From positions 1 to 40,065 of the forward strand of contig JAHKVW010000027.1 of the NCBI GenBank assembly GCA_020624805.1: a DNA stretch of 40,065 nucleotides, in the 5' to 3' direction. Below the pieces are notes generated by a model, which was not told the origin of the DNA, ran no database searches, and saw nothing but the letters and a program-made list of their open reading frames with translations. Shown here one piece after another: positions 8,359-16,942 of the stretch (the stretch's first letter is position 1; each line of letters opens with the position of its first letter). The translations under genes were made by a program, and so were the position numbers. This DNA is from a bacterium (GTDB lineage Bacteria > Bacillota > Clostridia > Oscillospirales > Acutalibacteraceae).

Positions 8359-9207
8359 TTAATTATTATTTCTGCCGGCGATCGTCATGATCAGATCCAG
8401 TACCTTGAGATAGAGCCACAATACGGTGAACGAAAGTCCGAACGCCGCCTGCCATTCATATTTCTTGGGCAGCTTATCCTGTACCACATGATCGATGGTG
8501 GCAAAGTCACAGATCAAGAACAGTGACGCGATGATAATGAAGACCACCGAGAAGCCGATCGAGATCGCAAAGTTGTTTCTGATCTGCATGACCAGTCCGC
8601 TGGTGAACGGGATGAAAGAGCCGATCAGCATCAGCAGCGATACGGCGATGACCGTGACAAAGAGCGTCAGCATCACCGTTTTGAATTTCTTGGTCACGCG
8701 GATGATCCCGGTGGCATAGAGGATCGCCATGACCATGACGATCGTCATCGTGATCGCCAGCGCCAAAAGACCGAGGTGCTCATAGCCGCGGAGCACTTTG
8801 AAGATCAAAAAGGAGATCATATAGCCCTGTGTGACGCAGTACAGCGCACCGGTGACTGGTGTGGTGGATTTTGCGAAGAACGCGAGCAGCTGGAAAACGA
8901 TCGCGAGGATCACACTGGCGAGCAGCGCGATGATCTCTCCCATATAGAGCATGACATGGAAGCCCCTGATGTTCAGATCAAAGCTCTGACCGGTGCTGAG
9001 CATCTGTGAGAGAACTCGTTCCGCCGCGATGCCGGCAACAGAGAACAGCAGGAAGAAAATCGTTTTTGCGGCGATACCGCCGTAGGTAGCGGAATCGCTC
9101 TCGCTGTATTCGTCTACCTTATCCAGTCGGTGCATGACCGGGTTCGAGGATAAGAACGACCTTTTTTCTTTGGTCGCGGTATTGTTGTTGGAAGATAAAC
9201 GTGCCAT
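8359..9207 (-). CDS. Bax inhibitor-1/YccA family membrane protein
   Basis: This 282-residue protein has about seven hydrophobic helices after a polar N-terminus of roughly 45 residues. The N-terminal stretch with 'SSNPVMHRLDK' and the C-terminal pattern DFATIDHVV...EWQAAFGLSFTVLWLYLKVL fit the bacterial BaxI_1 branch. Members of the wider family act as pH-sensitive ion leak channels or modulate membrane proteases; the role in this branch is unknown. AGAGGTAA precedes the ATG. The gene sits alone on the minus strand, splitting the two acyl-activating operons. Confidence 0.88.
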   Translation of the reverse strand: MARLSSNNNTATKEKRSFLSSNPVMHRLDKVDEYSESDSATYGGIAAKTIFFLLFSVAGIAAERVLSQMLSTGQSFDLNIRGFHVMLYMGEIIALLASVILAIVFQLLAFFAKSTTPVTGALYCVTQGYMISFLIFKVLRGYEHLGLLALAITMTIVMVMAILYATGIIRVTKKFKTVMLTLFVTVIAVSLLMLIGSFIPFTSGLVMQIRNNFAISIGFSVVFIIIASLFLICDFATIDHVVQDKLPKKYEWQAAFGLSFTVLWLYLKVLDLIMTIAGRNNN

Positions 9208-9237
9208 AAATTACCTCTTTCTGTTTTTGATACCCAT

Positions 9238-9266
9238 ATCATAATACTCTTTTTCATAAAATGCAA
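9238..9266 (-). promoter_or_regulatory. Promoter of the Bax-inhibitor-like gene
   Basis: On the minus strand, TTGCAT (9266-9261), 17 bases, TATGAT (9243-9238), about 30 bases upstream of the start codon. Confidence 0.65.
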
Positions 9267-9317
9267 TAGTCTTTTATTCATAATTGTCATTGCCATGTCG
9301 ATACGAGTCGATTTAGC

Positions 9318-9346
9318 TTGCTTTTCATCGATGATTGTGGTAAGAT
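9318..9346 (+). promoter_or_regulatory. Likely promoter of the second acyl-activating operon
   Basis: TTGCTT (9318-9323), 17 bases, TAAGAT (9341-9346), upstream of the carrier-fused ligase. Both boxes are imperfect. Confidence 0.4.
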
Positions 9347-9405
9347 GATATCTGTTAATGCTATAAAGGAGAGTTTCGGCTTTTTGCGCGAAAGGGTTGA
9401 GTCAA

Positions 9406-11325
9406 ATGGGCGATCTGGGACTGGGTCAGCATAAAACCATCAAGGATTTTGTTCAATCAAAGCTGCGTGCTTTTGAAGAACAGGGGCTTTCGATGGAAAC
9501 GCTTTTCTCCCTGATGATTCAGGAAAAAGAGAATATCATGTATGAACGATCCGCCGGTTATCGCATCGAGAGCTTTTCCTATGGTGAGGTAGAGAAGAGG
9601 ATCAAGGCACGTGCTTTGTCCTTATCAAAGCTCCTTTCCGACGTCGCTCCCGGCTCGGTGATCGGTCTGTCGATGGACAATTCCCTCTCTTGGATCGAGT
9701 GCTTTTGGGCAATCATCCTTTGCGGTTTCCGTCCGCTGTTGATCAACCTGCGCCTCTCACAGGAGCCGGTGGAGGGCGCTATCCGCGACTGTGATGTACA
9801 GGCGGTGGTGTCCGACGGGCGGACTTATTCTGTCAGGACGATCTTATGTGATGAGATCAAGCCTGTGGAAGAGCCGTTCACGACTCGTGAATTCGGCAAA
9901 GAGATCATCGTGATGACCTCCGGCACATCCCGCCATGTCAAGCTCTGCGCCTATTCCGCCGAGGAACTCTTTTATCAGATCAAAGGCAGCTACGGTATCA
10001 TTCGGGAGTGTGACACGGTCAAGCGGCATTATCAGGATCGCTTGAAGTTGTTGACCTTCCTGCCGTTTTACCATGTGTTTGGACTGGTAGCGGTATATAT
10101 CTGGTTCTCCTTCTTCTCCCGCACCTTTGTGGAGTTGAAGGATATGAAGCCCGATACCATCACCGGTACCGTGCGGCGCCATCATGTCACCCACCTGTTT
10201 GCCGTACCGCTGTTTTGGGAAACGGTATATACGCAGGCGCGAAAGACGATCCGTCTGCGCGGGGAAGAGACCGAACGAAAATTTGAGAAAGCGATGGCTT
10301 TGCGTGATAAGCTGGGCGATTCCGCTCTCGGCGCTTTATTCACACGCGCCGCGTTCAAAGAGGTGAGAGAAAACCTCTTCGGCGACAGCATCCGATTCAT
10401 GATCACCGGCGGCTCGTCGATCTCAAAGGAAACCATGCGCTTCTTCAACAGCATCGGCTACCACCTTGCCGACGGCTACGGTATGAGCGAGATCGGTATC
10501 ACCTCGCTGGAATTATCCAAGAAGCCGAGTATCCTCAATGCGGGCTATATCGGCAAGCCGATGGACGGTGTGGAGTACCGCATCAATGATGACGGCGAGT
10601 TGGAGGTCAAGGGCAAGGCGATCGCCTGTTATATCATTGAGGACGGCGAAAAAAAGATCATCAATACCGATTTCTTCAACACCCACGATCTGGCGGTGTG
10701 CGAGAACGGTCATTATAAGATATTAGGACGAAAGGACGATCTGATCGTCGGTATCTCCGGCGAGAATCTGAACCCGAACCTGATCGAACCGCAATTTAAG
10801 CTCAAAGACGTCAACGAAGTCTGTTTGATCGGCGCTGATGAAGGCGTTAACACCGTGCCGACGCTGGTCGTGTCCGTGAATCGCTTTATCAGTGAAGAAA
10901 AGCTCACCGTTTTGGATCACTCGTTCAAAAAGCAACTGGAAGAAATGCGCTTGAATTCAGAGATCAAAAGGATCCTCTATGTCAGCGACAGACTGATCGT
11001 CGGCGACGAATTCAAGCTCAATCGACTTCGCTTGAGGCAGCAGCTCGAAGAAAACGGTTTTCACGAGGTGAAGCCGCTTGGAAAGGATGAGGGCTTGCAG
11101 GACGCACTGGCAAAACGGCTCAGAGAGTTTTTTGCCGCGGCGCTGGATCGCTCTGCGGAGGATATCGCCGACGACGCTGATTTCTTCCTCGATCTGGGCG
11201 GCACCTCGCTTGATTATTTCGGCATGATCGCCGCGATGGAAGCCGAATTCTCCGTCAAAATATCGACGGAGCAGAATCTGTCCACTGTCGCCGCGTTCCA
11301 CCGTTATCTGTCCGAGATACTGTAA
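9406..11325 (+). CDS. Acyl-AMP ligase fused to an acyl carrier domain
   Basis: This 639-residue protein has an adenylate-forming domain (about 1-545) and a C-terminal carrier domain (about 560-639). Ligase motifs include LADGYGMSEIG, the THDLA version of TGDL, and GRKDDLIVGISGENLNP. The central part resembles long-chain acyl-CoA synthetases. The ATP-binding loop reads TSGTSRHVKL (171-180), missing the usual second Gly and Pro. The carrier motif GGTSLDY holds Ser601. ATG at 9406 is chosen because AAAGGG lies nine bases upstream; a TTG at 9397 in frame lacks spacing. It may load a fatty acid on its own carrier for the PlsC enzymes downstream (inferred). Confidence 0.88.
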   Translation: MGDLGLGQHKTIKDFVQSKLRAFEEQGLSMETLFSLMIQEKENIMYERSAGYRIESFSYGEVEKRIKARALSLSKLLSDVAPGSVIGLSMDNSLSWIECFWAIILCGFRPLLINLRLSQEPVEGAIRDCDVQAVVSDGRTYSVRTILCDEIKPVEEPFTTREFGKEIIVMTSGTSRHVKLCAYSAEELFYQIKGSYGIIRECDTVKRHYQDRLKLLTFLPFYHVFGLVAVYIWFSFFSRTFVELKDMKPDTITGTVRRHHVTHLFAVPLFWETVYTQARKTIRLRGEETERKFEKAMALRDKLGDSALGALFTRAAFKEVRENLFGDSIRFMITGGSSISKETMRFFNSIGYHLADGYGMSEIGITSLELSKKPSILNAGYIGKPMDGVEYRINDDGELEVKGKAIACYIIEDGEKKIINTDFFNTHDLAVCENGHYKILGRKDDLIVGISGENLNPNLIEPQFKLKDVNEVCLIGADEGVNTVPTLVVSVNRFISEEKLTVLDHSFKKQLEEMRLNSEIKRILYVSDRLIVGDEFKLNRLRLRQQLEENGFHEVKPLGKDEGLQDALAKRLREFFAAALDRSAEDIADDADFFLDLGGTSLDYFGMIAAMEAEFSVKISTEQNLSTVAAFHRYLSEIL

Positions 11326-11360
11326 GCTGTTTGTTGTCGATTTCGATCTGTTTATTGATT

Positions 11361-12002
11361 ATGTTTTATTGTTTGTTTAATTGGTTTGTGAAGCTCACGG
11401 GCTGGCCGATCCAGCTCCTGTGTTTTCGCAAGAAGATATATTATGAGAATAAGGCAGTGCAATCCCGCCGTATCAAGGGGAAAGCGATCGTCATCTCGAA
11501 CCACCTTTCCGTCTACGATTATCCTGTCGCGATGTTCGTCTTCTTTGGACGCACTCTGCGGTTTCAGATGTCGGAGCTCGTGATGAAGAAGCCGATACTG
11601 GGCACTTTCCTGAAAATGCTCGGCGGTATCTATGTAGACCGCGATTCCCACGATTTCGCCTTTATGGCTAAGTGTGAGAAGATCCTGAGTAAAGGCGGGG
11701 TGATCGGTATCTGTCCCGAGGGCAGACTGCCGCGCAAGGATGAACCCCGACCGCTGCCATTCAAGATCGGCGCGGCGTATCTCGCGCTGATGACCGATAC
11801 GCCGATCATCCCGATGGTGACCAACGGTTCGTACTTCAATTTCAAAGAGCGTGCCCGCGTGATCATCGGCATGCCGATCATTCCCTCGCAGGTCGCCGAT
11901 CCCGCGCTGAGCGATAAAGAGAATATCGCCGCGCTGACCGACCTGATGAGGAACAAAACCATTAGTTTAGGAAAATTACTGCATGAACAATCAACCGAAT
12001 AA
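11361..12002 (+). CDS. PlsC-type acyltransferase 1
   Basis: This 213-residue protein is a 1-acyl-glycerol-3-phosphate acyltransferase family member. It has the NHxxxxD motif NHLSVYD, the substrate motif PEGRLPR and PIIPMVTNG. A hydrophobic N-terminus fits peripheral membrane attachment. ATG at 11361 starts the usual family N-terminus; a TTG at 11331 in frame is the alternative, and neither has a clear ribosome-binding site, so translation is probably coupled to the gene above. The 3' end overlaps the second PlsC by 20 bases. It transfers acyl groups from CoA or carrier to a lysolipid-like acceptor; the acceptor here is unknown. Confidence 0.88.
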   Translation: MFYCLFNWFVKLTGWPIQLLCFRKKIYYENKAVQSRRIKGKAIVISNHLSVYDYPVAMFVFFGRTLRFQMSELVMKKPILGTFLKMLGGIYVDRDSHDFAFMAKCEKILSKGGVIGICPEGRLPRKDEPRPLPFKIGAAYLALMTDTPIIPMVTNGSYFNFKERARVIIGMPIIPSQVADPALSDKENIAALTDLMRNKTISLGKLLHEQSTE

Positions 12003-12630
12003 AGCAAAGCTGTTTTCTCTTAAATACTTCTTTGTCGATTTTGTCAGAGTGACGGGAGCGCTCCCGACGCTGTTGTGGTACCGACCGAAGATCCTATATG
12101 AGAATGAAACGGCAAAACAGAAGATCAAAGGCGGCGCGTTGGTCATTTCCAACCACAACTGCTTCTTTGATCCCGTCTATGTGATGCTGGCGATCTGGTA
12201 CCGCCGCCATCATTTTATCATCAATCAAGAGTTTTACGATACCAAGGCAAAGTGGTTTTTGGATCGCGTCATGTGTATCCCGATCGATACAAAGAACACC
12301 GGCTTTCAGACGATGAAGGTCATCAACGATCATCTGACCGGCGGCGATCTGGTTTCGATGTTCCCGGAGGGTCATATCAATGACGGCTCCGGCGAGATGC
12401 GCCAATTCAAAAGCGGCATGGTGCTGATGTCCATGCGCGCCAAGGTGCCGATCGTACCCGTCTATGTGCGCGAGCATAAGCCTCGCTCATCCGGACTGCG
12501 CGTCGTCATCGGCGAGCCGATCGATATCAATAAGCTGTACGCGGGCCGTCCGTCGATGTCCGATATCGAAGCGATCACCAACCGCCTGTTTGAAAAAGAA
12601 AACGAACTCAAAGCGATAGCTTATCAATAG
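11983..12630 (+). CDS. PlsC-type acyltransferase 2
   Basis: This 215-residue protein is a second acyltransferase of the same family, related to but clearly different from its neighbour. It has NHNCFFD (NHxxxxD), FPEGHIN and PIVPVYV. The start lies 20 bases inside the preceding gene, so the two are translationally coupled. Two unlike PlsC enzymes in tandem suggest two acyl transfers to one acceptor, as in making a diacylated lipid. A hairpin repeat starts at its stop codon. Confidence 0.9.
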   Translation: MNNQPNKAKLFSLKYFFVDFVRVTGALPTLLWYRPKILYENETAKQKIKGGALVISNHNCFFDPVYVMLAIWYRRHHFIINQEFYDTKAKWFLDRVMCIPIDTKNTGFQTMKVINDHLTGGDLVSMFPEGHINDGSGEMRQFKSGMVLMSMRAKVPIVPVYVREHKPRSSGLRVVIGEPIDINKLYAGRPSMSDIEAITNRLFEKENELKAIAYQ

Positions 12631-12688
12631 TCATTACAAGGGGGTAAACACGCGTTGTTATCCCCGCGGCAATCTCAACCGATTATAA
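12630..12688. repeat. Hairpin repeat copy with its own stem sequence
   Basis: It begins TCATTAC at the stop codon of the second PlsC and ends GCGGCAATCTCAACC. The variable inner stem is GGGGGTAA paired with TTATCCCC (one G-U), different from the stems of other copies. Confidence 0.7.
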
Positions 12689-12706
12689 ATACGAACGGAG
12701 GAAATT

Positions 12707-14224
12707 ATGTTTAGTCCGTCTAAGGAAATCTTCAAACAATATACCGATCCCGAGCAGTTCGACCGCATCGTTGACAAGGACAGCGTGTCCGAGATGTGGC
12801 GGGATTCCGTAACCGCTTATCCCGACATCGTCGCGATCGAGGATGACGGTAAACGCTATACCTATGCTGATATCGAAGCGGACGTCAGCCGCCTGCGCAC
12901 GGTCATCAAAAGTGATGATGACAAGAGTCTGCGCGTCGGCGTCTACTGCCCGAACTCCTATGATTTTGTTCGCGCTTTTTTGGCGGTGACGACACTCGGC
13001 TATACCGCCGTGATCCTGCCCGCTCAGCTCGACAACATGACGGTGTTCGGCTGTACGATGAAGTACGGACTGGATGCGATCATCTATCATCCGTCATTGC
13101 GGGAGAATACAGCGATCACAGCGTCAAAGCGCCCCGATGTGGCGCTGATCTCCTCCGATACACAGGGCGATACCGCGACCGAAATGGTGTTCCCCTCGGG
13201 TGATACGCCGTGCGTTATCATGTTCACCGGCGGTACGACCGGCAAAAGCAAGGGCGCGCTGCTTAGTAATGCCGCTGTCATGCAGGGCACGGTGAACGGC
13301 TGTTACGGCTATCGGGATGTGTTCAACCAGCGCTATTTGCTGATCCTACCCTTATCCCATGTGTTCGGCTTGATCCGCAACCTGACCACCTCGCTTTATA
13401 CCGGCTCCACATTGTTCATCTGCCGCAACAATAAAGATATGTTCCGCGATATCGCGATGTTCCGTCCGACCATTTTGGTAGCGGTGCCCGCACTGGCGGA
13501 AATGGCGCTGAACCTTTCCAAAAAGTTTATAAAGAATATGCTCGGCGATTCGCTCAAAGCCATCATCTGCGGCGCGGCGTCGGTACCGCCATATTTGATC
13601 AAGGAATACAAAAAGGAATTCGATATCAAGCTGCTGCCGGGCTACGGTTTGACCGAAAGCGCCAATCTGGTATCCGGTAATCCCGCGTATCTCACCAAGC
13701 CCGAATCCGTCGGCTTGATGTATCCGAATCAGGAGTACAAGATTGTCGACGGCGAACTGCTCTTAAAGGGCAGAAATATGATGTCCGGCTATGTCGGGGA
13801 AGAGGAAGACGGCGTCTATGACGAGGACGGCTTTTTCCGTACCGGCGATCTGGTTCGGATCGACGAGGACGGCTTTCTTTATATCACCGGCCGTATCAAA
13901 GAGATCATAGTGCTCCCGTCCGGCGAGAATATCTCTCCCGCGGAGTTGGAGGTCAAGTTCTTGGAACTGAGCCTGATACAGGACGCGCAGGTGTATGAGG
14001 ATGTGACTGAGAACGGCGTTCATATCTTGGCGCTCGAGGTCGTGCCCCGTATGCCGGAGATCGCCCGACTCGGCATTGAAAACATCGGACAGTACCTGAC
14101 TGCTGAGCTCGAAAAGATCAACAACACGTTGCCGACGTTCCAACGGGTATCACGCATCATCATCCGTGATTCCGATTTTGAACGTACTCCCAGTATGAAG
14201 ATAAAGAGGTACAAAAAATGCTGA
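12707..14224 (+). CDS. AMP-dependent acyl ligase (stand-alone)
   Basis: This 505-residue adenylate-forming enzyme has a textbook ATP loop, FTGGTTGKSKG, plus GYGLTES, FRTGDL, the hinge motif GRIKEIIVLPSGENISP and a C-terminal Lys in PSMKIKRY. GGAGG lies correctly upstream. Its 3' end overlaps the free carrier protein by seven bases (ATGCTGA), a sign that the enzyme loads that carrier. It differs from the carrier-fused ligase at 9406, which implies a second acid substrate. It is probably a fatty-acid or related acyl ligase; the exact substrate is unknown. Confidence 0.9.
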   Translation: MFSPSKEIFKQYTDPEQFDRIVDKDSVSEMWRDSVTAYPDIVAIEDDGKRYTYADIEADVSRLRTVIKSDDDKSLRVGVYCPNSYDFVRAFLAVTTLGYTAVILPAQLDNMTVFGCTMKYGLDAIIYHPSLRENTAITASKRPDVALISSDTQGDTATEMVFPSGDTPCVIMFTGGTTGKSKGALLSNAAVMQGTVNGCYGYRDVFNQRYLLILPLSHVFGLIRNLTTSLYTGSTLFICRNNKDMFRDIAMFRPTILVAVPALAEMALNLSKKFIKNMLGDSLKAIICGAASVPPYLIKEYKKEFDIKLLPGYGLTESANLVSGNPAYLTKPESVGLMYPNQEYKIVDGELLLKGRNMMSGYVGEEEDGVYDEDGFFRTGDLVRIDEDGFLYITGRIKEIIVLPSGENISPAELEVKFLELSLIQDAQVYEDVTENGVHILALEVVPRMPEIARLGIENIGQYLTAELEKINNTLPTFQRVSRIIIRDSDFERTPSMKIKRYKKC

Positions 14225-14472
14225 GCAGAGCAGAGATTTTTGAAAAACTGAAAGAGATTTTGCTCTTTGCCGACAATAAGAACCGGGCTGTGATCGAAAA
14301 ATGTGACGAGAGCACCAAGCTCGTTACCGATCTGGGCTTTAATTCGGTATCGGTGCTCTACATGGTGATCGCCATCGAAGAGAGCTTCGGTATCGTGTTC
14401 GACAATGTGTCGATGAATGACTTTGAAACCATCGGCGACGTCGTCAGTTATATCGAGGCAAGGCTCAAATGA
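14218..14472 (+). CDS. Acyl carrier protein
   Basis: This 84-residue acidic four-helix carrier has LGFNSVSVLY, with Ser43 as the likely phosphopantetheine site; the usual Asp before Ser is Asn. It overlaps the ligase gene before it and the LRAT-fold gene after it (ATGA). No phosphopantetheinyl transferase is in the window, so it must be modified by one encoded elsewhere. Confidence 0.92.
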   Translation: MLSRAEIFEKLKEILLFADNKNRAVIEKCDESTKLVTDLGFNSVSVLYMVIAIEESFGIVFDNVSMNDFETIGDVVSYIEARLK

Positions 14473-14891
14473 AGTGGGTATATCGTGAGTGTCAGTACGG
14501 TGACGTCATCCGCGTCAAGCTGGGTTCCGTTTATCACTACGGGATCTTTGCCTCAGAGGATGAGGTGATCGCGTTCGGACTGCCGCCGACAGCGGAGAAT
14601 CTGAAAAATCAGCAGGATATCAAGGTGCTCGCTACCGATATCGACGTCTTTTCCTGCGGTAATCCGGTGGAAACAGCGCAGCTGACGTTAAAAGAGAAAC
14701 GCAAGCGCCAAAGCCCCGACAAATCCGTATCCGCCGCAAGAGCGCGAATCGGCGAAGGCGGCTATAATCTGATCCACAACAACTGTGAGCATTTTGTTAA
14801 CGAGATCGTGTTCGGAAAAAAGATATCCGAACAGGAGCTGGAGGTGCGCCGTAAATGGATGCGCTTTCATGAAAACAAGGAAGGTTTATGA
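14469..14891 (+). CDS. LRAT-fold (NlpC/P60-like) acyltransferase
   Basis: This 140-residue protein has the lecithin:retinol acyltransferase fold. The first half has YGDVIRV and the catalytic His23 in YHYGIF; the second half has NNCEHF with nucleophile Cys106. Enzymes of this superfamily form an acyl-Cys intermediate and pass the acyl group to an alcohol or amine, often on phospholipids. It starts four bases inside the carrier gene and ends four bases inside the hydrolase gene. Acyl transfer from a carrier or lipid to an acceptor is the natural guess. Confidence 0.87.
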   Translation: MKWVYRECQYGDVIRVKLGSVYHYGIFASEDEVIAFGLPPTAENLKNQQDIKVLATDIDVFSCGNPVETAQLTLKEKRKRQSPDKSVSAARARIGEGGYNLIHNNCEHFVNEIVFGKKISEQELEVRRKWMRFHENKEGL

Positions 14892-15811
14892 TACTACTCT
14901 ATATTGTTCTTGCCGTCATTTCGCTGGTGATCATCTTCTGGATCGCGCCCGGCATCGTGTGTTACCGCTCGATCTTCGGCAGACATCGTGTGTTGCCGCT
15001 TGATGATGAAAAGCTCATCAAGCCCGCGATCGAACCGTTCAAGGAGCGTATGCTGCGCGATTTGCGTTATCTGCGTGATCGGGGATATGAACGCGTACAG
15101 GTGAAAGCGAAGGACGGAGTGATCCTGTGCGGCGATCTGTATGACAACGGCAGTGACCGCACCGTGATCATGGTACACGGCTTCAATGCCGATCCCTATG
15201 TCAATCTGGCATCGCCCGCGCGGTGGTTCTGTGATCAGGGCTTCAACGTGCTGGTGATCTTTCAGCGCGCCCATGGCTGCAGCGGCGGAGATCGCTGCGG
15301 AATGGGGCTGCGTGAAAAGGACGATGTCGCGGTATGGCTCGATGAGGTGTTGAAGCGGGACGGCAAACAGCGTGTTTTGCTGTACGGTACGTCGATGGGC
15401 GGCTCTACGCTCGCGTATCTCTCCGACACGCTGACAGAGGAGCGTGTGCCGTGCATGATGATCGACTGCGGCTTTATTTCCGCGGAAAACCAGCTTTTGA
15501 GCGACGCGAAGCGTATGCACCTGCCGCCGCTGTTGATCCCGTATATCCGATGGCTCTGCCAAAAGGAGCAGAAGATCGATATCCGAGAGAAGACGACGGA
15601 TCATCTGCGGCACGCCAAAAAACCGATCCTCTTTTTCCACGGAACGGCAGATCCCACCGTATCTTTGGAAGAGGGACGTAAAAACTATGAGGCCTGTTCC
15701 TCAGAAAAGAAGTTTGTCGTTGTCGAAGGCGCGGGTCACACGAACGCCTTTTGTACCAATGAATTACAAGTGACGACGGCGATGACGGATTTTCTTAAGG
15801 CATATTTTTAA
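14888..15811 (+). CDS. Membrane-anchored alpha/beta hydrolase
   Basis: This 307-residue protein has an N-terminal membrane helix (1-22) and the same layout as the hydrolase at 2120. It has VHGFN, GTSMGGS with nucleophile Ser169, HGTADPTVS with the acid and GAGHTNAF with the His. It is the last gene of the tightly overlapping ligase-carrier-LRAT set. It is likely an esterase or acyl hydrolase working on the pathway's membrane-bound product. Confidence 0.87.
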   Translation: MILLYIVLAVISLVIIFWIAPGIVCYRSIFGRHRVLPLDDEKLIKPAIEPFKERMLRDLRYLRDRGYERVQVKAKDGVILCGDLYDNGSDRTVIMVHGFNADPYVNLASPARWFCDQGFNVLVIFQRAHGCSGGDRCGMGLREKDDVAVWLDEVLKRDGKQRVLLYGTSMGGSTLAYLSDTLTEERVPCMMIDCGFISAENQLLSDAKRMHLPPLLIPYIRWLCQKEQKIDIREKTTDHLRHAKKPILFFHGTADPTVSLEEGRKNYEACSSEKKFVVVEGAGHTNAFCTNELQVTTAMTDFLKAYF

Positions 15812-15888
15812 TTCAATCAGACTGTGACCATCTCACAAGATCGATCATCCGATAGATTTCTCTATCTGCCAATACAAAGGAGACTCTT

Positions 15889-16824
15889 ATGAACGATTTT
15901 ATTTTGATGGCGGACGCCGGCTGTGACCTCTCCGCCGAATTCAAAAAAAAGTATGATATCAAGATCATCGACGGACACCTTGTCCTGCCCGGTAAGGGCG
16001 ACGTTCCCAGCTTTATGGAATGGAAGGATGTGACCCGTGAGGACTTTTACGCGGATCTGAAAAAGAATCAGTCCGATTTTGCGACCGCGCCACCGAACAC
16101 GGCGGAATATGAAAAGGCTTTTACGGCTTACGTGAAAGACGGTAAGCCCATTATCTGTATCACCATCTCGAGCGCCATGTCCGGCTCGCTCGACTTTGCG
16201 ACCACTGCTCGTAAAAACATCCTCAATCAATACCCCGACGCTAAGATCCGACTGGTTGACTCCATGCGCTACGGCCCCGGCTTCGGCTTGATGGTCGTTC
16301 ACGCGGCGATGCTCCGCAGTGAGGGCAAGAGCTTTGAAGAGGTGTGCGATTATCTGGAACAGAATAAGAATCGCTTCCATCAGGCGGGATGGCTGGATGA
16401 TTTGAGCTTTGTCGCCAAGAAGGGCAGACTGACGCATCCCAAGGCGTTCTTCGGCACCCTCGCCGGTATCAAGCCGATCGGTGAATTCGATTCCGGCGGC
16501 ATGACCACCGTGCTCGGCAAGGCAAAGGGCGCTAAGGCAGCATATGCCGTTCTGCTGAAGTACATCGAAGCCACCATCGAGAATCCTGAGGATCAAGTGA
16601 TCTTCATCGCCCAGTCCTGCCGTTATCCGCAGGCAGAGGTATATAAGAAGATGATCGAAGACAAATTCCACCCCAAGGCGGTTTATATCAATGATGTGTA
16701 TCCGTTCTGCGGTATCAACGTCGGTCCCGGACTGATGGCGGCGTATTATGTCGGCAAACCGATCTCCGATGATCTGAGCACCGAACGCGCCTTGATCGAA
16801 CAGTTTATTTCTGAAGGAAAGTAA
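15889..16824 (+). CDS. DegV family fatty-acid-binding protein (FakB-like)
   Basis: This 311-residue DegV-fold protein begins with a typical DAGCDLS strand. It has the ISSAMSGS loop that in FakB binds the fatty-acid carboxylate, and LSFVAKKGRLT near the middle. FakB proteins hand a bound fatty acid to FakA, which makes acyl-phosphate. The FakA-type gene lies directly downstream, so this is likely its partner. AAAGGAG precedes the ATG. About 80 bases separate it from the hydrolase before it. Confidence 0.9.
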   Translation: MNDFILMADAGCDLSAEFKKKYDIKIIDGHLVLPGKGDVPSFMEWKDVTREDFYADLKKNQSDFATAPPNTAEYEKAFTAYVKDGKPIICITISSAMSGSLDFATTARKNILNQYPDAKIRLVDSMRYGPGFGLMVVHAAMLRSEGKSFEEVCDYLEQNKNRFHQAGWLDDLSFVAKKGRLTHPKAFFGTLAGIKPIGEFDSGGMTTVLGKAKGAKAAYAVLLKYIEATIENPEDQVIFIAQSCRYPQAEVYKKMIEDKFHPKAVYINDVYPFCGINVGPGLMAAYYVGKPISDDLSTERALIEQFISEGK

Positions 16825-16863
16825 GTTCTTTCGACTGTATCGTTTTACATATTATTGTCTATC

Positions 16864-16916
16864 AGAAAGGGATGTTATGTTCCTTTCTTCGTGAACGGAC
16901 GTAAAGCTTTTCGTCC
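16864..16916 (+). other. Two hairpins in the leader of fakA
   Basis: AGAAAGG/CCTTTCT (16864-16870/16882-16888) and GGACG/CGTCC (16897-16901/16912-16916) lie between the DegV and FakA genes. The first is followed by TTCTTCG and could be a weak attenuator. Function is unknown. Confidence 0.35.
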
Positions 16917-16942
16917 ATGACCCCTGTTTATAAGGAATGTCT

